From the NCBI GenBank assembly GCA_944327085.1, contig CALVGG010000001.1:124001-188000 (forward strand): a DNA stretch of 64,000 nt, given 5' to 3'. The translations under genes and the position numbers were made by a program. Under the pieces are notes generated by a model. The model did not search any database and had not been told where the DNA came from. It saw nothing but the letters and a program-made list of their open reading frames with translations. The DNA comes from an uncultured Elusimicrobiales bacterium. GTDB taxonomy: Bacteria > Elusimicrobiota > Elusimicrobia > Elusimicrobiales > Elusimicrobiaceae. This document shows, in pieces, positions 35,498 to 44,326 of the stretch; within the stretch, counting starts at the first letter, position 1; each line of letters begins with the position of its first letter.

Positions 35498-37564
35498 TTA
35501 TTGGGCCTTATCCTGCGAGGTTTCTACGCCCAAGCTTTTTAAGAAAGCCCGGTTGTTATACGGCCGGCCCAGGAATTTTTCCACCATTTCGTTTTCGTCA
35601 TACACCGTGCCGGGGGTGTAGATATAGGTGCGCAGTTTGGCGCCCAGTTCTTTATTAAACAAGCCTTGTTCTTCAAACTGGGAGAAAATGTCCTGCGCAA
35701 TTACCAAAGACCACGCATACACATAATACCCCACATCATACGGGTCCGTGAGGGACATAATATGCCCAAAACTGGCCTGGGGGTAGGTGCCTTTCGTCAT
35801 TTCTATGCCGGTAATGTCTTTCATCATTTTGGCGTAGAGTTTGGTGGTGTTTACGCGGCGGTTTTTGGCGTGGGCTTCCAGGTCAAACTGGCCCAAAAAG
35901 TTTTGGCGCAGGAAGGCCGTAGCCTCCCCGGCGTGGCGGGCCTGTACCATGGAGTTTATCAGCTCGTCCGGTATTTGCTGGCCGGTTTTGTAATGGGAAG
36001 ATATTTTTTTAAGCACCTGCGGCTGCCAGGCCCAGTTTTCCAGCAGTTGGGAGTGGGTTTCTATATAATCCCAGGCTACGTTATCCCCCGTTAAGCTGGC
36101 ATATTTGGAAGTAGCCAAAGACATTTGCAGCACGTGCCCAAACTCGTGGAATAAAGTTTCCACTTCCCCGTGCCCAAGCAAAGCGGGCACCCCGTTGGCG
36201 GCAGGGGAAAAGTTGGCCGCTATCACCACGGAAGGGATTTGATACTGCCCGTCAGGCAGTTGGAAGCGGTCCACAAAAGACCAGGTGGCCGCATGGGTAT
36301 ATTTGCCGTCACGCGGGTACAGGTCCATATAAAAATAAGAAATAGTCTGGCCGGTGGCCGCGTCTTTAATAATCCAGGTTTGCACGTCCGGGTGCCAAAC
36401 GGGCAGGTCCGCCTGCTCAAAGGTTAAACCGAATATGCCCCCAAAAATTTCAAACATACCGTTAATAACGGTTTGCACGGGGAAATATTCTTTTATCTTT
36501 TCATCATCCACCTGATAAAAAGCTTTTTTGTATTGGTTGGCCCAGTAGCCCAGCTCCCAGCCGTTTATTTTTTTGCCGGAAGTACCCAATGTTTTATTTT
36601 TAAGTTCCAGGTATTGGGCCATTTCCGCCTGGGCCAAGGGGGTTACCTGTTTTTGCAAATCTTTTAAGAAAGCGCGCAGGTTGTCCTGCGTTTTGGCCAT
36701 ACGCACGGGGAGTACAAAATCCGGGTATTGTTTATACCCCAGCAAAGCGGCCTGTTTGCGGCGCAAAACCAGGGTATCTTCCAACAGTTTTACGTTTTCT
36801 TCCCCCCCGCGGCGGGCAAATTTGGTTTGCAGGGCTTTGCGGGCACCGTCGTCCTGCGCGTTGGCCATAAAGGGGTTATAATCCGGGTATTTTAAAGTAA
36901 CAATGTATTTGCCGTCTTTGGTTTTTTCCAAACGGTTTACATAGGTTTCACCCATTCCTTTTAATTGTTCGGCCGTAAGGGGCAGTTCGTCTTTATAATT
37001 ATTTAAATTAACGTTATAGCGGGTGATTTTTTCCAGGCGCTCGTCGTTTAGTTTTAAATATTTTTTTAATTTGGCGTCCGTTAAAGACATACCGGCCCGT
37101 TCGTAGCGTTCCAGCCATTTATTTAACAGGCGGGCGTCTTCGTGCGCCAGCTTGGGATTGGTTTGGGCGTATTCTTTTAAAGAGCGGTATACGTCCCGCC
37201 GGGCAAATATTTCCGCCTTTTTCTTGCTGCCTTGGGTTTCCAGCACGGCGGCGGCCTCCCGCACAGAAGCGTCTTTATGAAAATAAGCCAGTAAAGATAA
37301 ATTTTTAGGCACAAACCAATACTGCGTGTAGGCCTTTTCCAAAGCCAAAACGGTATTTTCAAACGTGCGCTGCTGGGCAGGAACGGCCGTTAAGGCGGCC
37401 AGGCTGTCTTCCAACTCTTGGGAAGCGGCCTGCTCCAGGGAGGCTATTTCCTGCGGGGTATAATCAAAGCGGAGGTGTCCGTCACGGAACATCTCGCCGT
37501 AGGCGCCGGCAAATGCCGCGCAAGGCAGCGCCACGGCTGCCAAACCGGTAACAAATTTGTTCAT
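35498..37564 (-). CDS. Exported M3-family metallopeptidase (Dcp/oligopeptidase-like)
   Basis: A 688-residue zinc peptidase of the M3 family. The zinc motif is HEFGH in TLFHEFGHVLQ, with the third ligand Glu in DYIETHSQLLENW. The C-terminal part ends YNNRAFLKSLG as in peptidyl-dipeptidase Dcp. The N terminus MNKFVTGLAAVALPCAAFAG is a Sec signal peptide, so it acts in the periplasm or outside, releasing di- or oligopeptides for uptake. The start lies 7 nt after TATAAT with no Shine-Dalgarno. It is divergent from ispH with a 66-bp gap. Confidence 0.92.
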   Translation of the reverse strand: MNKFVTGLAAVALPCAAFAGAYGEMFRDGHLRFDYTPQEIASLEQAASQELEDSLAALTAVPAQQRTFENTVLALEKAYTQYWFVPKNLSLLAYFHKDASVREAAAVLETQGSKKKAEIFARRDVYRSLKEYAQTNPKLAHEDARLLNKWLERYERAGMSLTDAKLKKYLKLNDERLEKITRYNVNLNNYKDELPLTAEQLKGMGETYVNRLEKTKDGKYIVTLKYPDYNPFMANAQDDGARKALQTKFARRGGEENVKLLEDTLVLRRKQAALLGYKQYPDFVLPVRMAKTQDNLRAFLKDLQKQVTPLAQAEMAQYLELKNKTLGTSGKKINGWELGYWANQYKKAFYQVDDEKIKEYFPVQTVINGMFEIFGGIFGLTFEQADLPVWHPDVQTWIIKDAATGQTISYFYMDLYPRDGKYTHAATWSFVDRFQLPDGQYQIPSVVIAANFSPAANGVPALLGHGEVETLFHEFGHVLQMSLATSKYASLTGDNVAWDYIETHSQLLENWAWQPQVLKKISSHYKTGQQIPDELINSMVQARHAGEATAFLRQNFLGQFDLEAHAKNRRVNTTKLYAKMMKDITGIEMTKGTYPQASFGHIMSLTDPYDVGYYVYAWSLVIAQDIFSQFEEQGLFNKELGAKLRTYIYTPGTVYDENEMVEKFLGRPYNNRAFLKSLGVETSQDKAQ

Positions 37565-37570
37565 AATTTT

Positions 37571-37622
37571 ATTATAGAAAATATGGCGCCTTCCCCAGCC
37601 GCTGCGCGTAATTTCCTATAAT
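37571..37622. promoter_or_regulatory. Divergent promoters for the M3 peptidase and ispH
   Basis: TTTCTATAAT on the minus strand (-10 at 37576-37571, 6 nt before the M3 ATG) and TTTCCTATAAT on the plus strand (-10 at 37617-37622, 8 nt before the ispH ATG). Neither start has a Shine-Dalgarno, so both mRNAs are predicted to be leaderless. Confidence 0.6.
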
Positions 37623-37630
37623 ATATATAT

Positions 37631-39322
37631 ATGGAAAAAGAACAAGACGTTATTGTAGCCAAAAGCGCGGGCTTTTGCCCGGGCGTAAAACGCGCCATAG
37701 ATAAAGTGCTGGAGCTGGAAGCCGCCGGTAAAAAGCCCATTTACACCATTGGGCCTTTAATACACAACAAACAAGTAACCGACATGCTGGCCGCCAAGCA
37801 AATATCTTCCATTGATAAACCGCAGGACGCGGCCGATAAATCCGGCGTGCTGGTTATCCGCGCGCACGGCATTACGCCGCAGTTCCAGCAGGAGATAGAA
37901 TCCTGCGGTATGGAAGTGGTGGATGCTACCTGCCCGCTGGTTAAACACGCGCATGACGTAATTTCCAAATACGCCAAACAAGGCTATGATACCGTTATCG
38001 TGGGGGACGGCGGCCACGCCGAAGTAATCGGCCTTCTGGGCTATACCGAAGGCCGCGGCACCGTGGTATCCGGGCCGGAAGAAGCCCAAAAACTGCCGCA
38101 TTTTAAAAAAGTAAATGTGGTCTCCCAAACCACGCAAAAAGAAACCGTTTTTTATCAAACCGCCCAAATTATTAAAGAGAAAGCAGACGAATGCCAAATT
38201 TCCAACACCATCTGCCAACCCACCAAAGATCGCCAAAAAGAAACCATTGAGCAAGCCAAAAATGCGGACCTAGTTATTGTAGTGGGCGGCAAACACAGCG
38301 CCAACACCGCCCGCCTGGCTTTGCTTTGCCGCGGGCTGGCCCCGCAGGTGCTGCATATAGAAACCGAAGCGGAACTGCAGCCCGAGCAGGTGCTGCACGC
38401 CAAAAAGATATTTATTACGGCCGGCGCCTCCACCCCCAACTGGGTGATAGACAAAGTGGCCAACTGGGTGCGCCAAACCCGGCAAACCCGCAACCGGTTT
38501 TCTTTGGCTACGCCGTTTTATAATGCTTGGAAGCTCTTTGTAAAATACTCCTTTTACACGGCTTTTGCCGCCATGGCTTTAAGTTATGTTTGTATGAAAC
38601 TGCAAGGCGTGCGCACGGATTGGAAACTATTGTGGTTTGCGTGGCTGTTTGTGTTCGGGTTAACCTCCGTAAACCACGCGGCGGAACGCGCCCCCACGCG
38701 CGCACGCAGTATTTCCTATACACTTGGGTTTACGGCCTGTGCGGCAGCGCTGGTGCTGGCGGCTTTAGCCGGATGGCAGATATTTGCACTGGCGGCCGTG
38801 TTTTTGGCGGCCGGAATATTTTATCCGTTTAGGCATGTTTTGCACTCCAAATGGGCTTCTTTTCCCGGAACCAAAGACGTAGCCACCGCGCTGGGGTGGG
38901 CCTTTGCCTGTGCCTGGCTGCCTGCTTACGCCCATGGCATGCCGTTTCACAAAGCGGCCTATTTGGCCGTATTTTATGCGGGGCTTTTGGTGTTTACGCG
39001 TTCGGTTACGCTGGGTTTTTCATCGGTAAACAAAGATTTAATGGTGGGTAAGGAAAGCTTTTACAAAGCCTTTGGCATTTCCGCCACCAAGTGGGCGGTT
39101 ACGTTTATTTTAACCGCACTCACGGGAGTGTTGGTTGCTTTGTGGTTTATGCCCTGGAAGCCGCTTCTTACAGGCATGCTGCTTATCGGCAACGTTTATA
39201 CGGTTTTTATTGTAATATATTACTATAGCCATGTTACGGCCCGTAATATTAAGCAGGAAACGTTTATAGATGGGCAATTTTTTATTTTATGGTTGCTATG
39301 TTATCTGTCTAAATTCTTTTAG
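37631..39322 (+). CDS. ispH: IspH fused to a UbiA-like membrane domain
   Basis: Residues 1-282 are 4-hydroxy-3-methylbut-2-enyl diphosphate reductase, the last step of the MEP isoprenoid pathway. The three [4Fe-4S] cysteines are C16 (GFCPGVKRA), C101 (DATCPLVKH) and C195 (NTICQPTKDRQ), with the catalytic Glu near 131 (HAEVIG) and the C-terminal GASTPNWVI. Residues 300-563 form an added domain with about eight membrane helices. Its first loop, NHAAERAPTRARS, and overall layout resemble UbiA-family prenyltransferases, but the Asp-rich NDxxD motifs are not clear. The domain may attach isoprenoid product to a lipid acceptor or simply anchor the enzyme. Confidence 0.9.
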   Translation: MEKEQDVIVAKSAGFCPGVKRAIDKVLELEAAGKKPIYTIGPLIHNKQVTDMLAAKQISSIDKPQDAADKSGVLVIRAHGITPQFQQEIESCGMEVVDATCPLVKHAHDVISKYAKQGYDTVIVGDGGHAEVIGLLGYTEGRGTVVSGPEEAQKLPHFKKVNVVSQTTQKETVFYQTAQIIKEKADECQISNTICQPTKDRQKETIEQAKNADLVIVVGGKHSANTARLALLCRGLAPQVLHIETEAELQPEQVLHAKKIFITAGASTPNWVIDKVANWVRQTRQTRNRFSLATPFYNAWKLFVKYSFYTAFAAMALSYVCMKLQGVRTDWKLLWFAWLFVFGLTSVNHAAERAPTRARSISYTLGFTACAAALVLAALAGWQIFALAAVFLAAGIFYPFRHVLHSKWASFPGTKDVATALGWAFACAWLPAYAHGMPFHKAAYLAVFYAGLLVFTRSVTLGFSSVNKDLMVGKESFYKAFGISATKWAVTFILTALTGVLVALWFMPWKPLLTGMLLIGNVYTVFIVIYYYSHVTARNIKQETFIDGQFFILWLLCYLSKFF

Positions 39323-39341
39323 CGGGTACAAGGGGTAAAAA

Positions 39342-40442
39342 ATGAAAATTAAAAAAATTGGTATTTTAACCGCCGGGGGAGACTGCCCCGGCTTAAACGC
39401 TGTGGTGCGCGCGGTAAGTAAAAACGCTTTGCAGCACGGCATTGAAGTACTGGGCTTTAAAAACGGTTTTGACGGCCTGGTACGCAACGAATTTGTTCAA
39501 ATTACCAATGATTTAGTTTCCGGCATTTTAACGCTGGGCGGCACCATTTTGGGCAGCAGTAACATTGCCAACCCGTTTAAATACACGCTGGCGCCGTTCG
39601 GCTCGGCCGAAAATCCGGCGGATTTATCCGGCGCCGCCATGCACAATTTTAAAGAAAACCAGCTGGATGCTTTAATTACCGTAGGCGGAGACGGCACGCT
39701 GCATATGTCCCAGCAATTTGTGGATATGGGCATGCCCATTGTGGCCGTACCCAAAACCATTGATAACGATTTATCCGCCACGGACCAGACCTTCGGTTTT
39801 GATTCCGCCCTGGCCATTGCCACCGAGGCCATAGACCGCCTGCACACCACCGCCCAAAGCCACCACCGCGTAATGATTGTGGAAACCATGGGCCGCTACG
39901 CGGGCTGGATTGCCTTGCGCTCGGCCATTGCGGGCGGGGGCGATATTGTGCTGATACCGGAAATCCCGTACAATGACGATGTAATTGCCAATTATATTTT
40001 GGACCGCCGCAGCCGCGGCAAGACCTTCAGCATTGTAGTAGCGGCCGAAGGTGCCAAGAACGAAGCCGGCGAGCAAGCCGTCACCCGCACGGTGGCCGGC
40101 AGCACGGACCCGGTACGCCTGGGCGGCATTGCTTATAAATTAAGCCAAATGATTGAAGAAAAAACCAAAATAGAATCCCGCGCCTGCGTTTTGGGCCACA
40201 CCCAGCGCGGCGGCACCCCCACCGCGTTTGACCGCTGGCTTTCCACCCTGTACGGCACCAAAGCGCTGGACATGGTGCTGGAAGGTAAATTTGGTTATAT
40301 GGCCAGCCTGCGGGCTTTCCAAATGCAGGAAGTAAAAATTGTGGATGCTATTTCCAAATTAAAACGCGTTGACCCCCACGGGGAAGAAGTAAAAGCCGCG
40401 CTGGAAGTGGGCATGAGTTTCGGCTCGGCCGACATCGGCTAA
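39342..40442 (+). CDS. 6-phosphofructokinase with mixed ATP/PPi signature
   Basis: A 366-residue group A phosphofructokinase. It has GILTAGGDCPGLNA, the catalytic PKTIDND, MGRYAGWIAL and HTQRGGTPTAFDR. Phosphate-donor markers conflict: GGDGT (Gly118) is the ATP-type residue, while Lys138 in PKTIDND is the residue seen in PPi-type and in some ATP-type clade X and actinobacterial enzymes. The donor therefore cannot be called. A PPi-linked role would fit hppA. The ATG lies 17 nt after ispH, and rlmB follows 9 nt later, so the three may be cotranscribed. Confidence 0.9.
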   Translation: MKIKKIGILTAGGDCPGLNAVVRAVSKNALQHGIEVLGFKNGFDGLVRNEFVQITNDLVSGILTLGGTILGSSNIANPFKYTLAPFGSAENPADLSGAAMHNFKENQLDALITVGGDGTLHMSQQFVDMGMPIVAVPKTIDNDLSATDQTFGFDSALAIATEAIDRLHTTAQSHHRVMIVETMGRYAGWIALRSAIAGGGDIVLIPEIPYNDDVIANYILDRRSRGKTFSIVVAAEGAKNEAGEQAVTRTVAGSTDPVRLGGIAYKLSQMIEEKTKIESRACVLGHTQRGGTPTAFDRWLSTLYGTKALDMVLEGKFGYMASLRAFQMQEVKIVDAISKLKRVDPHGEEVKAALEVGMSFGSADIG

Positions 40443-40451
40443 GGAGCAAAA

Positions 40452-41210
40452 ATGAACGAACCTTTAGATATTATTTACGGCATACACCCGGTAATGGAAG
40501 CGCTGCGCAGTAAAAAACGCAACGTAACCCAGCTGTTTGTTACCGACGGGAAAGCCGGCCACCGCCAGGTGGAAGAAATCATCCGTTTAGCCAAACGCAA
40601 CAATGTAAAGGTGGACCGCATTGAACCCCGCGTGCTGGATAAATTAACCCACGGGGCCAACCACCAGGGCGTTTTGGCCAAAATACAACCCGTAAAATTG
40701 ATGAAACTTTCCACCGCGCTGTATGAATCCGACGGCAACAAAAAAGACCTTTGGCTTGCTGTGGACGAAATGACCGACCCGCAAAATCTGGGGGCCATTA
40801 TCCGCAGTGCGGCGTGTTTAGGCTTTTCCACCATTATCCTGCCGCAGCGGCGCACCGTGGGCATTACGCCCGCCGTATACCGTGTGGCCTGCGGCGCGAT
40901 TGAAAACATCAACATTGTGGAAGTAGCCAACTTAAACACCGCGCTTATAGACCTGAAGGAAGAAGGTTTTTGGGTGTACGGGGCTGATATGGAAGGCCAA
41001 CCCATTACGGAGACGGACTATGCCTCCCCCGCCGTGCTGGTAATTGGCAGTGAAGGCTTCGGCATACGCGAAAAAACCGCCGAAAATTGCGACCAAATCA
41101 TCTCCATCCCCCAAAAAGGCGGGGTGGAAAGTTTAAACGCCTCGGCCGCAGCCAGCATTATTATGTATGATATGATGGCTAAAGTACAATTAAAAAATAA
41201 AATTCCTTAA
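40452..41210 (+). CDS. rlmB: 23S rRNA 2'-O-ribose methyltransferase, TrmH/RlmB family
   Basis: A 252-residue SPOUT methyltransferase. The N-terminal substrate-binding domain (IIYGIHPVMEAL, about 1-80) and the C-terminal knot domain with EMTDPQNLGAIIRSA, LVIGSEGFGI and SIPQKGGVESLNASAAA, are all present. RlmB methylates G2251 of 23S rRNA; other TrmH-group-3 members modify tRNA, so the exact site is likely but not certain. AAGGAGC precedes the ATG, and the gene ends in a strong terminator. Confidence 0.92.
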   Translation: MNEPLDIIYGIHPVMEALRSKKRNVTQLFVTDGKAGHRQVEEIIRLAKRNNVKVDRIEPRVLDKLTHGANHQGVLAKIQPVKLMKLSTALYESDGNKKDLWLAVDEMTDPQNLGAIIRSAACLGFSTIILPQRRTVGITPAVYRVACGAIENINIVEVANLNTALIDLKEEGFWVYGADMEGQPITETDYASPAVLVIGSEGFGIREKTAENCDQIISIPQKGGVESLNASAAASIIMYDMMAKVQLKNKIP

Positions 41211-41215
41211 ACCCT

Positions 41216-41247
41216 AAAAAGCCCCGTTAAAAAAACGGGGCTTTTTT
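41216..41247 (+). terminator. Terminator of rlmB
   Basis: Stem GCCCCGTT/AACGGGGC flanked by A5 and T6. Confidence 0.85.
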
Positions 41248-41275
41248 ATGGCAATAAAGGTTAAGCGTACAATAA

Positions 41276-41304
41276 AAACGGGGGCCGAACCAAAGCCCCC
41301 GTTT
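41276..41304 (-). terminator. Terminator of the PAP-like gene
   Basis: Perfect 10-bp stem AAACGGGGGC/GCCCCCGTTT, followed on the minus strand by TTATTG. Confidence 0.8.
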
Positions 41305-41321
41305 AGCCATAAACGGACAGA

Positions 41322-42545
41322 TTAACGCAAATGGAGTTCTATGGAGTCTATTTGTTTATTGGTCTGGTCAAATACTTTAAGCGTCAGTTTACGGTCCACA
41401 ATTTCCCCATAGGCATAATGATAAGCCGCCACATAGCGCGCGGTGGAAGAATCTCCCGAAACGCGTTTTTGCGGTTCCAACCCGGCCGCACCCAGCGTAA
41501 CATAAGTTACGCCGCGCACATTGGGCTCCCCGCGAAACATAGGGAAAGTGCGCTCATAATTGGGGGAGTTGCCCTGCAGAACCAAATTTACCTTATAATC
41601 TTCAAACAGTTTAATTAATTTGGAGGCCGCCTCATTATTGGGCGCCACGGGGCCGGTGGAATACAGCGGGGCATTGATTACTACTATTTTCCATTTCCCT
41701 TCCACATTGGAAGTAAGCGCCGTTTTAAGCCATTTGATTTGGGCGGAGTCTTCCTCCAAACTGGGGGCCCACACGGCGCCGTATGTGGTGTTGGCGTCCA
41801 AGAAAATAAAACGGGCGTTGGCCGTATCAAACGTAAAATATTTGGGGGTACCGGGGCCCCAGCTCATACTGTGAAAATTAGAATAATTGGCCCGCAGGAA
41901 GGATTTGCTTTCTTTTTCAGTACGGTCTGGCCCGTACTCATTGGGGCCTAAAGCCACCAACAAGGGGTTATTGGCCAGGACGGTTTTAAAGGGGGTAAAA
42001 AATTCCCGGTCCGCATCGGCATTTAAACCGCTGTGGGTAATGTTGCCGGTGTGGATAAAAAAGTCCGCCTGGTGCTGCAGCATTTGCCCGGCCAATGCCC
42101 GGCGGGCTTCGGCGGCAAAATCGGGCGGGACGATGCCGTCCTCCCCCGCCGTTGGCAGCGGGGCGCCGGTATTGCCCAGCGCCAAGAATTTAACTTCTTT
42201 GCGCTCCGGTGAAAATAAGGTGCGAAAGCTCCCCTCCACCGGGGCCTGCACGCCGTCTTTGGCTTGGTTGTATACATACAGGCGGTAGCAATAATCCTGG
42301 TTGGGCACCAGGCCGTACAAAATGGCCTTGTGCGAAGTGGAAGACGGGGTAAGCGTCATCAACTGGTTGCAACGCGGCACGGGGCCGTATTCCAGCCAGG
42401 AAGGGGTATCCTCATCCGTCTGCCACCGCAAAACCATGGTGGTTTGGGTAGGGTCTTCTATATACGGGCCGCGTACAATTTGCGCGGCGGCAGCCGGCAA
42501 TACAGCTGCACACAACAATATAAGGGTAAAAAGGGTTTTATTCAT
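41322..42545 (-). CDS. Purple-acid-phosphatase-like exported protein lacking metal ligands
   Basis: A 407-residue protein with a signal peptide (MNKTLFTLILLCAAVLPAAAA), an N-terminal FN3-like domain (about 22-110) and a calcineurin-like domain built like purple acid phosphatase. Each metal motif is recognisable but altered: GNTG at 124-127 (normally GDxG), TGNIT at 166-170 (TGDxx), GPNEY at 200-204 (GNHEY), INAPLYS at 290-296 (HxPxYS) and GNSPNYER at 325-332 (GHVHNYER). All expected Asp, Asn and His ligands are missing, so it is most likely a catalytically inactive binding protein. It is a single-gene unit with a -10 close to the start. Confidence 0.85.
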   Translation of the reverse strand: MNKTLFTLILLCAAVLPAAAAQIVRGPYIEDPTQTTMVLRWQTDEDTPSWLEYGPVPRCNQLMTLTPSSTSHKAILYGLVPNQDYCYRLYVYNQAKDGVQAPVEGSFRTLFSPERKEVKFLALGNTGAPLPTAGEDGIVPPDFAAEARRALAGQMLQHQADFFIHTGNITHSGLNADADREFFTPFKTVLANNPLLVALGPNEYGPDRTEKESKSFLRANYSNFHSMSWGPGTPKYFTFDTANARFIFLDANTTYGAVWAPSLEEDSAQIKWLKTALTSNVEGKWKIVVINAPLYSTGPVAPNNEAASKLIKLFEDYKVNLVLQGNSPNYERTFPMFRGEPNVRGVTYVTLGAAGLEPQKRVSGDSSTARYVAAYHYAYGEIVDRKLTLKVFDQTNKQIDSIELHLR

Positions 42546-42554
42546 ATTATTTTT

Positions 42555-42560
42555 ATTTTA
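42555..42560 (-). promoter_or_regulatory. -10-like TAAAAT before the PAP-like gene
   Basis: TAAAAT ends 9 nt before the ATG; no Shine-Dalgarno is visible. Confidence 0.4.
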
Positions 42561-42655
42561 CTAAAATATCCCTGCCAATAGCTGCTTACTGCGGAAATAT
42601 TTGCCATTTAATACAGTTATATTAAAAAACCCACGCGGCCTAACTTAAATTTTGC

Positions 42656-42661
42656 TAAATT
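42656..42661 (+). promoter_or_regulatory. Extended -10 six nt before the 42668 start
   Basis: TTTTGCTAAATT (TGN-extended -10, TAAATT) ends 6 nt before the ATG; no Shine-Dalgarno, so a leaderless mRNA is predicted. Confidence 0.5.
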
Positions 42662-42667
42662 AATAGT

Positions 42668-43564
42668 ATGAGAAAATTATTTTTATTATTAACCTTAGTG
42701 CTATTGCCTGCGGCTGCCATGCAGGCCAAAACGTTGGACGCAAGAGCGTCTTATTTATGGTCCTCCGATAAAAACCAGGCCACGGCTTCTTTATCGGTGG
42801 CTCCCACGTACAATACCCAGGCTGGGGTAGTGGTGCGCTATGTAAAAGACATGCAGGATTATGCCTTCGGCCGGCTGAAAGACCCTATCTACTCCGTTTA
42901 TGTGCCGATGTTATTTCAGTTTGAGTTGCTGGACGTGGAATTAACCCCGTTTTATTATTTTAAACACAATGCCGAAAATCCGGCCTATCAAGATGCGTAC
43001 GCCTATGGCGCCACCGCCGCTTTAACCATGTTAATGGAAAATGACCAGGTAAACGATATTTATACCCGCGCCAGACTGGGCGCCAGCTACGCCCGCCAGC
43101 AGGGTACTTTGTTTACCAAAAATGCCGCACCTGAAAATACCGATTATGACCAAGTGGCCTATTTCCTGCAGTTAAGCCACAGCATGTTTCAGGCCTACCG
43201 CTTGGAAGCCATGGGGGCGGCTTTCCAATACCCGGACGGGATAACCGACGTTACCGCTTGGCGCGGCGTATTAAACCAGCAGGATTTGGCCTCCCTGCAA
43301 ACGCTGGACATTACGCGTGACTTGCGCAAATACGCCCTTGGCGGGCGCTTTGTGCGCACGTGGGCGGAATCCGGCTCTGCCTTATACATAGGCTACTCCT
43401 TCACCGAAAATTACACCGCCGACCCGGACCATTCCTTTATTATCGGCAATTCTTTCCCGATAGTAAAAAATGTATTTTTTGATATAGCCTATAACCATAT
43501 AGAAACCACCAGCCATAAAAATAAAAGAGACATCTTTTACCTGGGGCTGGCGGCGGCTTTCTAG
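42668..43564 (+). CDS. Outer-membrane beta-barrel-like protein
   Basis: A 298-residue protein with a signal peptide (MRKLFLLLTLVLLPAAAMQA) and a mature domain of amphipathic strands (ATASLSVAPTYNTQAGVVV, LFQFELLDVELTPFYYF, ALGGRFVRTW, SALYIGYSF) ending in Phe (YLGLAAAF), typical of an outer-membrane barrel. No known porin family is recognised. It may start the transcription unit that continues with the histidine kinase 9 nt later, which is an unusual pairing of a barrel with a soluble kinase. Confidence 0.75.
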   Translation: MRKLFLLLTLVLLPAAAMQAKTLDARASYLWSSDKNQATASLSVAPTYNTQAGVVVRYVKDMQDYAFGRLKDPIYSVYVPMLFQFELLDVELTPFYYFKHNAENPAYQDAYAYGATAALTMLMENDQVNDIYTRARLGASYARQQGTLFTKNAAPENTDYDQVAYFLQLSHSMFQAYRLEAMGAAFQYPDGITDVTAWRGVLNQQDLASLQTLDITRDLRKYALGGRFVRTWAESGSALYIGYSFTENYTADPDHSFIIGNSFPIVKNVFFDIAYNHIETTSHKNKRDIFYLGLAAAF

Positions 43565-43573
43565 GGGAGTGTT

Positions 43574-44326
43574 ATGAGCGAGAATGATTTAAAAGAAAAA
43601 GATGCTTCCAATAAAATTTTATCATTGGTATCGCACAAATTAAAAACCCCGCTTTCCATTATTAACGGATATTCGGAAGCGATTTTGTCCCAAGCGGGGA
43701 AAGAAAAATTTTCTCCCTTTACGTCCAAAGCACTGGAAGAAATAAACAAACAGGGTTTAAAAATGGGGGAACTGGTGGATAAACTGCTAAACTACAATAA
43801 AATATCCTCCATGAAACCCATTGATTTAAAGAAAACGGACATCAATTTAAAAACGCTGGTAAAGGAATGCGCATCCCACGCCATAGCCAAAGATGACGAT
43901 TCCGCCCCCGCCCCCACCACCGAACCTACCGCCAAACGCGGCACATATATAGAAATTGACTGTTCCGAACGCTTAAACGTGCATGCAGACAAAGAAATAT
44001 TAAAGGCCATGCTGGAAGAAATGCTGGACAATGCCATTAAGTTTAACAACAAAATGGAAAAAATCATTAAACTACAATGCGCCAACCACGGCAACACGGT
44101 TTCCATCTCCGTGCGGGATTACGGAGCCGGCATACGCCCGCAGGACGTAAACCGCATTTTTGAACCTTTTTACCAGGTGGACGATTACTTTACCGGCCAA
44201 ATAAACGGCTGGGGCCTGGGGCTGCCCATGCTTAAAAACGGGGCAGAATTACACGGAGGAACGGTGAATGTTGTGTCAGACCGGGGGTTAGGCTCCATCT
44301 TTACCGTTACGTTACCCATTCAATGA
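43574..44326 (+). CDS. Soluble histidine kinase without sensor domain
   Basis: A 250-residue kinase consisting only of the dimerisation/phosphoacceptor domain (H21 in SHKLKTPLSIINGYSEAIL, quoted in part) and the HATPase domain with N box MLDNAIKFN, G1 box DYGAGI, F box EPFYQVDD and G2 box GWGLGLPM. There is no membrane segment, PAS or GAF domain, so any signal must come from a partner. GGGGAG precedes the ATG. The next gene overlaps by 4 nt. No conventional cytoplasmic response regulator lies in the window. Confidence 0.88.
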   Translation: MSENDLKEKDASNKILSLVSHKLKTPLSIINGYSEAILSQAGKEKFSPFTSKALEEINKQGLKMGELVDKLLNYNKISSMKPIDLKKTDINLKTLVKECASHAIAKDDDSAPAPTTEPTAKRGTYIEIDCSERLNVHADKEILKAMLEEMLDNAIKFNNKMEKIIKLQCANHGNTVSISVRDYGAGIRPQDVNRIFEPFYQVDDYFTGQINGWGLGLPMLKNGAELHGGTVNVVSDRGLGSIFTVTLPIQ

